Shown: positions 1 through 7,847, counted from the stretch's first letter. The stretch: 8,962 bases of DNA from DASXRC01 sp036506795 (GCA_036506795.1 DASXRC010000128.1:1-8962), one strand, 5' to 3'. Notes: generated by a model not told the origin, from the sequence alone. A program made the numbers and translations.

Positions 1-1
1 C

Positions 2-154
2 GGAACCAATGCCGCGATCGCGGCAGCTCACCGAGGCCCGGAGACCGTCCTCGCGATCCCCGGCGCGCTGCACGCGCTGGCCCTGCTCGACGGCCCGGAT
101 GGCACCAAGGTGCGGGTCGCTCTGGACCGGTTCCTCGCCAAGGTCCTGGCCTGA
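2..154 (+). CDS. C-terminal fragment of a probable alpha/beta hydrolase (runs off the left edge)
   Basis: An open frame enters from the left edge and ends at TGA 152-154. It gives about 50 residues, ending PGALHALALLDGPDG, then a helix with VRVALDRFLAKVLA. A Pro-Gly, then a His followed by an Ala/Leu-rich LL, then a closing amphipathic helix with FL is the usual ending of many actinobacterial alpha/beta hydrolases, where that His is the catalytic one. Most of the protein, including any nucleophile elbow, lies outside the window, so the family is an inference from the tail only. Codon use fits a real high-GC gene. The gene converges on the minus-strand SCO6745-family gene, 55 bases from its stop. 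Confidence 0.5.
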   Translation, partial: GTNAAIAAAHRGPETVLAIPGALHALALLDGPDGTKVRVALDRFLAKVLA

Positions 155-168
155 CGGCCGGCCCAGCA

Positions 169-210
169 ATCGCCGCCGAGTCCCAGCATCCTTGCCCGGG
201 TTGTGGCGAT
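169..210. terminator. Possible weak hairpin between convergent genes
   Basis: ATCGCC at 169-174 and GGCGAT at 205-210 form a six-base inverted repeat with a long 30-base loop, between the stop of the left-edge gene (154) and the stop of the minus-strand gene (210-212). The second arm reaches the minus-strand stop codon. There is no T-tract. The placement is what one expects for a shared terminator, but a stem this short with so large a loop can arise by chance. Confidence 0.15.
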
Positions 211-962
211 CATGGAATCTCCGGCGCGTTGCGCACCGCGACCAGCGCGCTGTCCAGCAGGCCAACGAGCTCAACCCGCTCGGTGTCGTCGATTGCGGCG
301 TACGCCTCACCAACGATGCGGTCGGTGACCGCGTCGGCCCACAGCCGCCGGCGGACCAGCGGCCCGACCGGAGGGTACGGCGGCGGCCAGCCATACGCGA
401 TCGCACCCGCCTCACCCTCCGGCCCCGAGATGACGGCCTCGAGCGGGCTCAGCGCCGCTGCGCGGACCGCAATCAGCAGGGCGCCGGCGCGGTGCTCGCG
501 CAGCAGGTGCAGCAGAACGGCGGCGCGAGCGGCGTGCGTGTCGTCCGGCACCGGCATCGCCCGCCACGCGGCGAACAGCGGCATGCCGGCCGGGTCGGCC
601 GCCACCACGATCCGCTCGGTCAGCTCCACGAGCCTGCCGACCATCGGGAACTGACCGAAGTGCTCGATGCCCCAACGACAGCACTCGGCGAGGTGCTGCG
701 CGGCGACACCCGCCGGCGGAGTCACCCTGCGCGCCGCCTCCCAGCCGTCGCTGACCGCCTCCGGTGCGATGAGCCCCAGCGCCGCCGCGACCGTGTCGGG
801 CCGCACGTCCCCCAGGGCACCGCCACGACCGGCCACGTGGAACGCCCAGCCGGAGAGGCCCATCAGCCGGGCGCGGCGCTTGGTGCGCGGGCTCTCGCCG
901 AATGCCCCGCCGAGCTCCTCCACGGCGGCCCTGGTGGCTTCGGCCGCCTGCTCGGGGGTCAT
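210..962 (-). CDS. SCO6745-family protein, function unknown
   Basis: A 250-residue protein starting at ATG 962-960. It matches the overall pattern of the actinobacterial SCO6745 family: an N-terminal Ala-rich helix, an RARLMGLSGWAFHVAGRGGALGDV stretch (about residues 28-52), a PDTVAAALGLIAPEAV segment, a LLREHRAGALLIAVRAAALSPLEA segment (about 158-181), then a GW motif and a C-terminal TDRIVGEAYAAIDDTERVELVGLL segment. The family is sometimes described as helix-turn-helix-like, but its role is not established and I assign none. The start codon overlaps the stop of the upstream coiled-coil gene as ATGA. I see no good Shine-Dalgarno before it, so translational coupling is likely. It is probably the last gene of a three-gene transcript starting with the MBL-fold hydrolase gene. 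Confidence 0.75.
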   Translation of the reverse strand: MTPEQAAEATRAAVEELGGAFGESPRTKRRARLMGLSGWAFHVAGRGGALGDVRPDTVAAALGLIAPEAVSDGWEAARRVTPPAGVAAQHLAECCRWGIEHFGQFPMVGRLVELTERIVVAADPAGMPLFAAWRAMPVPDDTHAARAAVLLHLLREHRAGALLIAVRAAALSPLEAVISGPEGEAGAIAYGWPPPYPPVGPLVRRRLWADAVTDRIVGEAYAAIDDTERVELVGLLDSALVAVRNAPEIP

Positions 963-1858
963 GGACCAGATTGTGCCCTGCGCCCCCCGGAGTCGCTGGT
1001 TGCCTCGACCGCTGCCTCGACCTCTCCCGCCCGCCGCCGCGCGGCAACGGCATCGCGTTGCGCGGCCTTGTGAGCGAGCTTGCGCCGGCTCAGCTCCTCC
1101 TCGGCCGCGGCTCGCCGGCGCTCGACGCCGGCCAGCTCCGCCTCCACCTCGGCGAGCGCGCGGGCACCGTCGGCCTCGGCCGTCGCCGCGCGCTCCAGCG
1201 CCGCCTCCGCCTTCTTCTGAGCGGTACGCGCGGCGGCCAGCTCCCGCTTGAGGGCCGACCGCTGAGCCGCATCGACCGTGGGCGAGCCCGACCGGCCGGA
1301 CGCCCTATCGGGGCGGCCCGGGCGGTCGGCCTCCACGCCAGCCTCGGTCACGAGCCGGAGCTGGGGCCGGGGCACCTCCCCGAAGCCGGCGTACTCGACC
1401 GAGCGCACGAGCCGGCCCGAGCGGACGATGTCGGCGACCTCCTCGTCGGCCAGCGCGGCATTCAGCGTGGTCTCGACCTCCGCCAGCGGCAGTTTCGCGC
1501 TGGCGAGCGCCGGCTGCTCCCGGACCGCGAGGTTGCGGGCCGCCTCGACGAGCGAGGACACGACCTCGCGGCGCTGCATGGACAGCTCGCGCAGCTGGGC
1601 GCCTCGTAACTCCCGCTGGGCCACCCGGAGAGCGGCCGACAGCTCGGCCAGCTCGTCGATCAAGTCAGGGCGACGGATCGCGAGCAGGTTCACCAGCCAG
1701 GCGGCGACGGTTGGCTTGCGGAGCTTGCCGATCTCCCGGGCGGCCGTATCGTCGCCGGCCTCCCGCGCCTCGGCGGCCACCGCAGTCCGCGTGGCCACGA
1801 ACCCGTCCGGCGGCGCGGCGTACAGCCGCTCCACGGCGTCCTTGCGCAGGCGGGCCAC
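959..1858 (-). CDS. Actinobacterial coiled-coil protein of unknown function (RKPTxAAWLVN family)
   Basis: A 299-residue protein, with start taken at GTG 1858-1856. The N-terminal part (about residues 7-60) reads DAVERLYAAPPDGFVATRTAVAAEAREAGD, then the motif RKPTVAAWLVNLLA at about 47-60. I recognise this as a recurrent actinobacterial hypothetical family that also carries a VRSGRLVRSVEYAGFGEV segment further on. From about residue 190 the protein is Ala/Glu/Arg/Lys-rich with heptad-like spacing and is very likely a long coiled coil. No catalytic motif, signal peptide or membrane segment is visible. The frame stays open upstream to 2110, but that part is Arg/Gly-rich antisense to the MBL gene and lacks family similarity, so the internal GTG is preferred; no clear Shine-Dalgarno supports it. 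It starts 74 bases after the MBL stop and overlaps the next gene by four bases. Confidence 0.75.
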   Translation of the reverse strand: MARLRKDAVERLYAAPPDGFVATRTAVAAEAREAGDDTAAREIGKLRKPTVAAWLVNLLAIRRPDLIDELAELSAALRVAQRELRGAQLRELSMQRREVVSSLVEAARNLAVREQPALASAKLPLAEVETTLNAALADEEVADIVRSGRLVRSVEYAGFGEVPRPQLRLVTEAGVEADRPGRPDRASGRSGSPTVDAAQRSALKRELAAARTAQKKAEAALERAATAEADGARALAEVEAELAGVERRRAAAEEELSRRKLAHKAAQRDAVAARRRAGEVEAAVEATSDSGGRRAQSGP

Positions 1859-1932
1859 CCCGTCATGATGCCCGATGCCGCCCGCACCGTGGTCGCGACT
1901 CCGTCGAATTCGCCGCGGCGCGCCGCAGACCC

Positions 1933-2565
1933 CTAGGCCTCCACTGTGGAGCCGGGTTCGAGGTGGGCGTAATCGCAGTTGGCCAGCTTCGCCAGGTTGC
2001 CGTCGTAGACCGCGGCGCCGGCCTCGTTGATCAGGCCGTCGTGAAGTGCCAGCGCGCGGCGCGGGGCCACCGCGCGGACGAACGCCACGGACTCGGAGAG
2101 CTTCAGCCACGGAGCCGAGATCGGCACGAACAGCGTGTCGACGTGTGCGCCGTCGGGGATGTCGAACGAGTCGCCCGGGTGGTACACGGAGTCCTCGACG
2201 AGGAACCCCAGATTCGCGACGCGCGGGATGTCGGGGTGGATCTCGGCGTGCAGGCCGCCGTACGCCCGGACCGCGAACCCGGCCGCCTCGAACAACTGTC
2301 CCGACTGCACCGTGGTGATGGCTCCATCCAGCGCGGCCAGCTTTGGCACGACGTCGGCATGCGTGAACACCGCCACGGAGGGGCGCCTGGCCAGCGCATC
2401 GGCGAGCTGGTTCACGTCCAGGTGGTCCACGTGCTCGTGGGTGATGAGCACGGAGTCGACGCCGTCGAGGGCAACCGGCTCGCTGAAGATGCCCGGATCG
2501 ATGACCAGCACCGCGCCGTCGCGCTCCAGGCGAACGCAGGAATGGGAGTACTTCGTCAACCGCAC
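1933..2565 (-). CDS. MBL-fold metallo-hydrolase (UlaG-like metal-dependent hydrolase)
   Basis: A 210-residue cytoplasmic protein starting at GTG 2565-2563, with AAGGAGG at 2577-2571, five bases before it. The N-terminus MRLTKYSHSCVRLERDG and then VLVIDPG is typical of the compact metallo-beta-lactamase-fold hydrolases related to UlaG. The metal-binding motif THEHVDHLD gives H43, H45, D47 and H48. Further likely ligands are H106 or H110, D132 in YHPGDSF, and H175 in LALHDG. The full set suggests an active dinuclear metal enzyme; the substrate cannot be told from sequence. The open frame extends upstream to 2880 but is antisense to the DUF4349 gene, and the strong ribosome binding site fixes the start. 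It is divergent from the DUF4349 gene and probably heads a transcript with the next two minus-strand genes. Confidence 0.88.
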   Translation of the reverse strand: MRLTKYSHSCVRLERDGAVLVIDPGIFSEPVALDGVDSVLITHEHVDHLDVNQLADALARRPSVAVFTHADVVPKLAALDGAITTVQSGQLFEAAGFAVRAYGGLHAEIHPDIPRVANLGFLVEDSVYHPGDSFDIPDGAHVDTLFVPISAPWLKLSESVAFVRAVAPRRALALHDGLINEAGAAVYDGNLAKLANCDYAHLEPGSTVEA

Positions 2566-2570
2566 CGTTA

Positions 2571-2577
2571 CCTCCTT
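2571..2577 (-). promoter_or_regulatory. Ribosome binding site of the MBL-fold hydrolase gene
   Basis: On the minus strand AAGGAGG lies five bases before the GTG at 2565. It is a near-perfect Shine-Dalgarno and decides the start against the longer open frame reaching 2880. Confidence 0.85.
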
Positions 2578-2683
2578 GCTCCGGTGACCGTGCCGGGTTC
2601 GCGGCCGAATCGTGACGCTACTTCGAGAGTCTGCCGGAACCGGCCCGCATGCGCGGCGCGTCCGACGATCACGACCGACGATC

Positions 2684-2690
2684 GGAGGAG
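2684..2690 (+). promoter_or_regulatory. Ribosome binding site of the DUF4349 gene
   Basis: GGAGGAG ends two bases before the ATG at 2693, with its GGAGG core five bases away. It selects this ATG over the upstream in-frame extension to 2612 and places the lipoprotein signal at the very N-terminus, as expected. Confidence 0.75.
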
Positions 2691-2692
2691 AG

Positions 2693-3691
2693 ATGAACGA
2701 GGCTACTCGCGGGTGGCGTACCGCCGCCGTCCTGACCGTGGCGGGCCTCGTCGCGGTGCTGGCGCTGGGGGCGTGCGGCGGCCCGGACCGGTCCTCGCCG
2801 GCCAGCAACTCCGGGGGCGCCAATGCCGGCGGGGCCGCTGGCAACGCTGAGGGCGCGCCAGCGCAGCCGCCCCCCGACAAGGCCGCGCAGCCGGGTCAGG
2901 CGCCGGGCGGCGCGCCGATCCAGTTCCGGGTCGATGACAGGGCCATCGTCTACACGGGCGGGATGACCGTTCGCGTGGCGGACGTCGACCGGGCCGCCGC
3001 ACGGGTCACCGAGATCGCGACCGGCGCGGGCGGCTTCGTCGGACAGGACAAGCGCAGCATGGCCGACTCGCACGCCGAGGCGACGCTGCAGCTGCGCGTG
3101 CCGGCCGCGCGGTTCCAGGGCGTGGTGAGCGAGCTGGCCGACCTGGGCAAGGAGGATTCCCGCGAGCTCAGCAGCGAGGACGTCACCGAGGCCGTGGTCG
3201 ACGTCGACTCGCGAATCGCCAGCCAGCAGGCGAGTGTCAGCCGGACCCGCTCGCTGCTCGCCCAGGCAAAGACGATCGCGGAGATCGTCTCGGTGGAGGG
3301 GGAGCTGACCAAGCGTGAGGCGGACCTGGCCTCGCTTCAGGCCCGCAAGCGGCAGTTGTCGAGCCTGACGACGCTGTCCACGATCACGGTGACCCTCCTC
3401 GGACCGCAGGCGAAGGCGGCGAGGTCAACGGACCGCGGCACCGGGTTCCTCACCGGTCTCCGGGCCGGCTGGCACGCCTTCGTCGCATCGATCCAGGTGC
3501 TGCTTACCGTGCTCGGCGCGCTGCTGCCGTGGCTCGTCGTGCTCGGCGTGCCGATCTCGGCCGTGCTGTGGCTCGCCCGCCGGTATGGCCGCCGCACCCC
3601 TCCCCGCCCGATGGGGCCGCCGGCCTCGGTCACCGTCCCTACCGGGCCGCCGACGTATCCGGTGCCGCCGGCGGAGAAGCCGGAGCCGTAG
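2693..3691 (+). CDS. DUF4349 domain-containing membrane lipoprotein
   Basis: A 332-residue protein. Residues 1-28 are a lipoprotein signal: a short charged start, a hydrophobic stretch AAVLTVAGLVAVLALG and the lipobox LGAC with Cys28 as the lipidated residue. A flexible Gly/Ala/Pro/Gln-rich linker runs to about residue 78. The DUF4349 domain follows (from about 80): RAIVYTGGMTVRVADVDRAA, GGFVGQDKR, then LQLRVPAARFQGVVSELADLGK. A coiled-coil region with VEGELTKREADLASLQARKRQLSSL comes next, and the conserved TLSTITVTLL strand. A transmembrane helix lies at about 268-294, followed by a positively charged RRYGRR and a Pro-rich tail. The protein should be held by both a lipid and a membrane helix with its domain outside the cell. 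The biochemical role of DUF4349 is not known. It is divergent from the MBL-fold gene and convergent with the M20 gene. Confidence 0.9.
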   Translation: MNEATRGWRTAAVLTVAGLVAVLALGACGGPDRSSPASNSGGANAGGAAGNAEGAPAQPPPDKAAQPGQAPGGAPIQFRVDDRAIVYTGGMTVRVADVDRAAARVTEIATGAGGFVGQDKRSMADSHAEATLQLRVPAARFQGVVSELADLGKEDSRELSSEDVTEAVVDVDSRIASQQASVSRTRSLLAQAKTIAEIVSVEGELTKREADLASLQARKRQLSSLTTLSTITVTLLGPQAKAARSTDRGTGFLTGLRAGWHAFVASIQVLLTVLGALLPWLVVLGVPISAVLWLARRYGRRTPPRPMGPPASVTVPTGPPTYPVPPAEKPEP

Positions 3692-3693
3692 CT

Positions 3694-3751
3694 GACCGGG
3701 CCGCCTGACCGCGACTGATGGCCGAGCGAGGTTCCGCCCAGGCCGCCGGTC
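3694..3751. terminator. Possible bidirectional hairpin between the DUF4349 and M20 genes
   Basis: In the 66 bases between the convergent stops, GACCGG (3694-3699) pairs with CCGGTC (3746-3751), and inside it GCCTG (3703-3707) pairs with CAGGC (3739-3743). The two stem parts are separated by a small internal loop and close a 31-base loop. There is no T-tract, which is common in high-GC actinobacteria. Position between two convergent genes is the main argument. Confidence 0.35.
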
Positions 3752-3757
3752 GAGCAG

Positions 3758-5041
3758 CTAGAAAGCGCCGGTGGAGAGGGCGGCGAGCGCGGTGTGCACC
3801 ATGATGCGGACGCCGTGGCCGATCGCCCGCTCGTCGATGTCGAAGCTGGACTGGTGAATGTCGAGCTTGACATCAGAGCCGGGTACGCCCGTGCCTAGCC
3901 GCGCCATCGCACCGGGGATCTGCTCGAGGTAGCAGGCGAAGTCCTCGCCACCCATGCTGATCTCGGCCTCGACGACGCGGTCGGCGCCGAGGGCGGCGCC
4001 GGCGGCGCCGGCGAGGACCGCGGTGGCCATTCGGTCGTTGATCACCGGCGGGACGCCACGGGTGTACCTGACCTCGACGCCGGCGCCGGTCCCCGCGACG
4101 ACATCCCTGATCAGCTGGGTGATCAGCGCCGGAGCCTCCCGCCACGCCTCCCGGTTGAGCACGCGGACGGTCGCCCTGGCGTACCCCTCGATCGGGATTG
4201 CGTTGGCGGCCTCGCCGGCCCGCACCGCACCGAAGACCATCGACACGCCCGCGCGGGGGTCGATCCGTCGGTCGAGCAGCGACGGCACGTCGACGATCAC
4301 CCGGCCGAGCGCGTGCACCAGGTCGGCGGTCAGGTGGGGGCGGGCGGTGTGGCCGCCGCGGCCGGTCAGCTTGACCTCGACCATGTCCGCGGCGGCGGTG
4401 AACGGGCCCGAGCGGACGCCGACCAGTCCCACGGGCAGGCTCGGGGCGCAGTGCAGCGCGAAGATCGCGTCGACGTCCTTGAGGCCGCCGGCGGCTATCA
4501 CGTCCGGCGCCCCGGAGGGGACCGCCTCCTCCGCCGGCTGGAACAGCAGCCGCACGCGGCCGGGCAGCTCGTCGCGCTCGGCGAGCTGGGCCAGCGCGAG
4601 GCCGGTGCCGAGCAGCACGGTCGTATGCACGTCGTGGCCGCAGGCATGCGCCGCGCCTTCGATGGTCGAGCGGTAGGGAACGTCCTTGGTGTCTGGCAGG
4701 GGCAGGGCGTCCATGTCAGCGCGCAGGGCGATCACACGGTCGCCGTGACCGATGTCGCAGATGACCCCGTTGCCCTTGGGCAGGAATCGCGGGCCGAGGC
4801 CGGCCGCCGCCAACTCGCGGGCGACGAGCGAGGCTGTCTCGAACTCCTGGTGCGACAGCTCCGGGTGGGCGTGAATGTGACGGCGGACCGCTACGAGCTC
4901 GGCGCCCCGGGAGGCGAGCCAGCGGTCGAGCTGACCGGGAAGGGGGTCGGCCCCCGGGGGGGTTTCGGGCCAGGCCGGCGTGTGGTGACCGGCCGGGGCG
5001 GCCAGCTCGGCGCCTGGCGGCACCGTCAACGCGCTCGTCAC
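3758..5041 (-). CDS. M20-family (M20D-type) metal-dependent amidohydrolase
   Basis: A 427-residue protein (start GTG 5041-5039) of the HipO / IAA-amino-acid hydrolase type, which cleaves N-acyl amino acids or related amides using divalent metal. Visible landmarks are RRHIHAHPELSHQE (53-66), ALRADMDALPL (105-115), HACGHDVHTT (132-141) with metal ligands C134 and H136, FQPAEE (167-172) with the catalytic and ligand glutamates, H197, the GRGGHTARPH lid and dimerisation segment, SMGGEDF (362-368), and H396 in IHQSSFDIDE. All expected catalytic residues are present and no signal peptide is seen, so it is probably an active cytoplasmic enzyme; its substrate is not predictable. The 5041 start has only a weak GAGAAG ahead. 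An in-frame ATG at 5215 has a much better Shine-Dalgarno and would add 58 residues, but that extension has clearly more A/T at third positions and no family match. Confidence 0.9.
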   Translation of the reverse strand: MTSALTVPPGAELAAPAGHHTPAWPETPPGADPLPGQLDRWLASRGAELVAVRRHIHAHPELSHQEFETASLVARELAAAGLGPRFLPKGNGVICDIGHGDRVIALRADMDALPLPDTKDVPYRSTIEGAAHACGHDVHTTVLLGTGLALAQLAERDELPGRVRLLFQPAEEAVPSGAPDVIAAGGLKDVDAIFALHCAPSLPVGLVGVRSGPFTAAADMVEVKLTGRGGHTARPHLTADLVHALGRVIVDVPSLLDRRIDPRAGVSMVFGAVRAGEAANAIPIEGYARATVRVLNREAWREAPALITQLIRDVVAGTGAGVEVRYTRGVPPVINDRMATAVLAGAAGAALGADRVVEAEISMGGEDFACYLEQIPGAMARLGTGVPGSDVKLDIHQSSFDIDERAIGHGVRIMVHTALAALSTGAF

Positions 5042-5081
5042 GGTAGCTTCTCGATCACTATGAATGGGATGGGACTCGGAC

Positions 5082-5112
5082 AGCCTAGTCCGGGACCGGT
5101 GACGCTGCGCAA
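5082..5112 (-). promoter_or_regulatory. Candidate promoter of the M20 amidohydrolase gene
   Basis: On the minus strand TAGGCT (5087-5082) is a good actinobacterial -10 hexamer, with TTGCGC (5112-5107) as a possible -35 at a long 19-base spacing. Transcription would begin near 5075, leaving a leader of roughly 34 bases before the GTG at 5041. The -10 box is exactly enclosed by CGGAC (5077-5081) and GTCCG (5088-5092), a perfect five-base dyad, so a repressor site over the -10 is conceivable. The assignment is by eye and is weakened by the spacing. Confidence 0.35.
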
Positions 5113-5148
5113 CGCCGTTAGGGTAGTAGTCGAGTCGCGTAGCGTCAC
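5099..5148. repeat. Imperfect inverted repeat upstream of the M20 gene
   Basis: GTGACGCTGCGCAAC (5099-5113) and GTCGCGTAGCGTCAC (5134-5148) are inverted copies matching at 13 of 15 positions, including a perfect outer eight bases (GTGACGCT with AGCGTCAC), around a 20-base centre. The left arm covers the possible -35 of the M20 promoter. It may be a two-part operator or an RNA hairpin; nothing in the sequence decides between them. Confidence 0.45.
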
Positions 5149-5560
5149 GAATTCCCTGGTAGGAGCGGTCCCCCGTGGCCGGAACGGCGTCGGCAGCCCG
5201 GTCGAGGCCAGACATCCGTCCCTCCACTTCCTACAACGCGTAACGGTTCGGCGAGACACTTGTGACGTCGCCCGAAGCAGCCGTTATCAGCCCGAATCTA
5301 CCCAGTGTTTCGGGTCAATCAGGGCGATCCTCGCAGCCGGTGACGCCTGGCACGATCGGTGCAGTCGGCGATCGCCGGTGCGACGGCGCTGACGATCACG
5401 GTCGCACGCCACTCGTCGCCGGCACCGCACAGCGGGTCCGTCACGACCAGTGTGATACCCCGCACCCGGTAAGACATCCGCAGATTGACGGACTTTGTGC
5501 CGAAGCCCGACATCTGTACCCCAGCCGAATGGGCGATCACCCGCGCTCCCGCACGCGCCG

Positions 5561-5661
5561 CAACTCCGACAGAGTCGGGAGATCGGGCGGCTCCCTGCCG
5601 CCCAACTCCGTCAGAGTCGGGCGATCCGGCGGTGTCGGACACCCCGACTCTGACGGAGTTG
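5561..5661. repeat. Three-copy 19-base repeat, two direct and one inverted
   Basis: Copy 1, CAACTCCGACAGAGTCGGG (5561-5579), and copy 2, CAACTCCGTCAGAGTCGGG (5603-5621), differ by one base and are 42 bases apart. The similarity between them continues for about 12 more bases. Copy 3 (5643-5661) is the exact reverse complement of copy 2. Copies 2 and 3 can therefore form a perfect 19-base-pair hairpin whose 21-base loop contains a smaller dyad, GTGTC-G-GACAC (5632-5642). Each unit also has internal symmetry (ACTC-N5-GAGT). The cluster lies 47 bases after the mutase stop and may act as its terminator, but the tandem copies point to a dispersed intergenic repeat family. Confidence 0.8.
5603..5661 (-). 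terminator. Possible terminator hairpin after the acyl-CoA mutase gene
   Basis: The perfect 19-base-pair stem formed by repeat copies 2 and 3 would be transcribed 47 bases after the mutase stop codon (5708-5710). A stem of this length should be very stable. There is no T-run on either strand. Termination is inferred from position and stability only. Confidence 0.4.
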
Positions 5662-5707
5662 TGAGGGAGGGGCCGGCTGCGAGCGCGGGGCGGCCGGGCC
5701 GCACGGG

Positions 5708-7291
<1,584 letters not shown>

Positions 7292-7298
7292 ACCTCGG

Positions 7299-7304
7299 AT
7301 CGTA
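7299..7304 (-). promoter_or_regulatory. Candidate -10 box for a leaderless mutase transcript
   Basis: TACGAT on the minus strand (7304-7299) fits the actinobacterial TAnnnT -10 pattern and ends seven bases before the ATG at 7291, so transcription could begin at or next to the A of the start codon. The only Shine-Dalgarno-like bases, GAGG, are a single base from the ATG and too close to work normally. No clear -35 is visible. Leaderless mRNAs with just this layout are common in actinobacteria. Confidence 0.5.
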
Positions 7305-7407
7305 GGGCCGGGTCTAGCACCGGGCCGATTCGATCCCGGCGACCACGCCACGCTCGGCGCACCACACCGTGACCGGCCGACCACGAAGCGCAGGGGGCGA
7401 CTGTCCC

Positions 7408-7504
7408 GTCCAACTCAAGATGGCGAACGGCGAGACCGCTGACCTGCGCTCCGCCAGGTTGACTTGGACAGTTGGTCGGATCGTTGTCCAACTCTACTTG
7501 GCGG
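7408..7504. repeat. Cluster of three related CCA-N8-TGG dyads
   Basis: Three 14-base sites share CCA and TGG ends: CCAACTCAAGATGG (7410-7423), CCAGGTTGACTTGG (7454-7467) and CCAACTCTACTTGG (7488-7501). Sites one and three are in the same orientation. Site two, read on the other strand with its flanks (7451-7470), matches site three (7485-7504) at 17 of 20 positions, so the two form an imperfect inverted repeat around 14 bases. Sites of this kind, each with its own symmetry, suggest operators for a dimeric regulator such as a TetR or MarR type; a hairpin is the alternative. They lie 117-213 bases upstream of the mutase start. Confidence 0.5.
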
Positions 7505-7613
7505 ATCGTGACCGGCCCTTGCTGTGTCGTAGACGACCTGGGCGGATGTGCCGAGTTCAGGGCCGCGGACCGCAAGATCTTTTACAGGCCCAGTGTGCGC
7601 TGCGTCGCCCGAG

Positions 7614-7847
7614 TCAGACACCCATCAAACGTCGGAGCCAGTCGCTGCGCGCCAGGATCGCGGACTGGGACAGCGCCGCCTGGGGCGCGATGACTTCGAA
7701 CCCGTGGAAACCACCCGGCCAGACGTGCAACTCCGCCACTCCACCGCATTGCCAGATCCGGCTCGCGTATGCGACGGACTCGTCCCGGAACACCTCTGCC
7801 GAGCCGACGGCGATGTACGCCGGGGGCAGACCGGACAGGCAGGGGCT
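7614..7847 (-). pseudogene. C-terminal remnant of an HSL-type alpha/beta hydrolase
   Basis: The minus-strand frame ending at TGA 7616-7614 encodes 77 residues that are clearly the last quarter of an actinobacterial alpha/beta hydrolase of the hormone-sensitive-lipase type, normally about 310 residues. It reads GLPPAYIAVGSAEVFRDE, then YASRIWQCGGVAELHVWPGGFHGFE, then PQAALSQSAILARSDWLRRLMGV. The catalytic-acid region (GSAEVFRDE) and the catalytic His (GGFHGF) are present. The oxyanion HGG and nucleophile GxSxG motifs, and the whole N-terminal part, are missing. No usable start codon precedes it. Recognisable similarity begins within about four codons of the stop of the DHFR-like gene, and in the same reading frame, which marks a deletion or recombination junction near 7836-7847. 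It is almost certainly not expressed as a functional enzyme. Confidence 0.85.

Larger units (their letters stand above)
2566..2692. promoter_or_regulatory. Divergent intergenic region with weak promoter signals
   Basis: These 127 bases separate the divergent MBL-fold and DUF4349 genes and must hold both promoters if each gene has its own. On the minus strand TAGCGT (2620-2615) fits an actinobacterial -10 box and would give a leader of about 40 bases for the MBL gene, but no -35 is recognisable. The 9-base sequence CCGACGATC occurs twice in direct orientation (2662-2670 and 2675-2683), one helical turn plus a few bases apart, immediately before the ribosome binding site of the DUF4349 gene. 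Its role is unknown. No convincing promoter for the plus strand was found by eye. Confidence 0.35.
5042..5707. other. 666-base gene-free stretch with dyads and a repeat cluster
   Basis: I find no convincing gene between the M20 start and the mutase stop. Next to the M20 gene are a candidate promoter with two dyads (see separate entries). The middle (about 5260-5560) has less G+C than the genes around it. It contains a small hairpin CCCGAA (5291-5296) with TTCGGG (5309-5314). A three-copy 19-base repeat lies at 5561-5661, next to the mutase stop. Open frames crossing this stretch on both strands lack family similarity and owe part of their length to the repeat. Confidence 0.6.
7292..7613. other. 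322-base gene-free stretch upstream of the mutase gene
   Basis: No gene is supported here; the open frames on both strands lack recognisable protein features. It holds the candidate -10 of the mutase gene and three related dyads at 7408-7504. Toward its right end it is flanked by the stop of the hydrolase remnant (7614-7616), so part of it may be former downstream sequence of that lost gene. Confidence 0.55.

Noticed and set aside
9..1073. Long plus-strand open frames over 9-2850 opposite the three-gene minus-strand set.
   Set aside because: They are Arg/Pro-rich shadows of GC-rich minus-strand genes with recognisable products.
1915..1926. A perfect 12-base palindrome GCGGCGCGCCGC between the MBL and coiled-coil genes.
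   Set aside because: Pure G+C palindromes of this length are expected by chance in such DNA, and there is no T-tract or paired promoter element.
5291..5314. A small hairpin CCCGAA-N12-TTCGGG in the gene-free stretch.
   Set aside because: It is only six base pairs, does not follow any gene and can be chance; it is noted but not called a terminator.
5561..5661. The repeat cluster as a CRISPR array.
   Set aside because: There are only three copies, one inverted, with spacers of 23 and 21 bases and no cas genes in the window.
7614..7847. The hydrolase C-terminus as a genuine small protein gene.
   Set aside because: It has no start codon before the family similarity begins and lacks the nucleophile and oxyanion motifs, so a remnant is the better reading.
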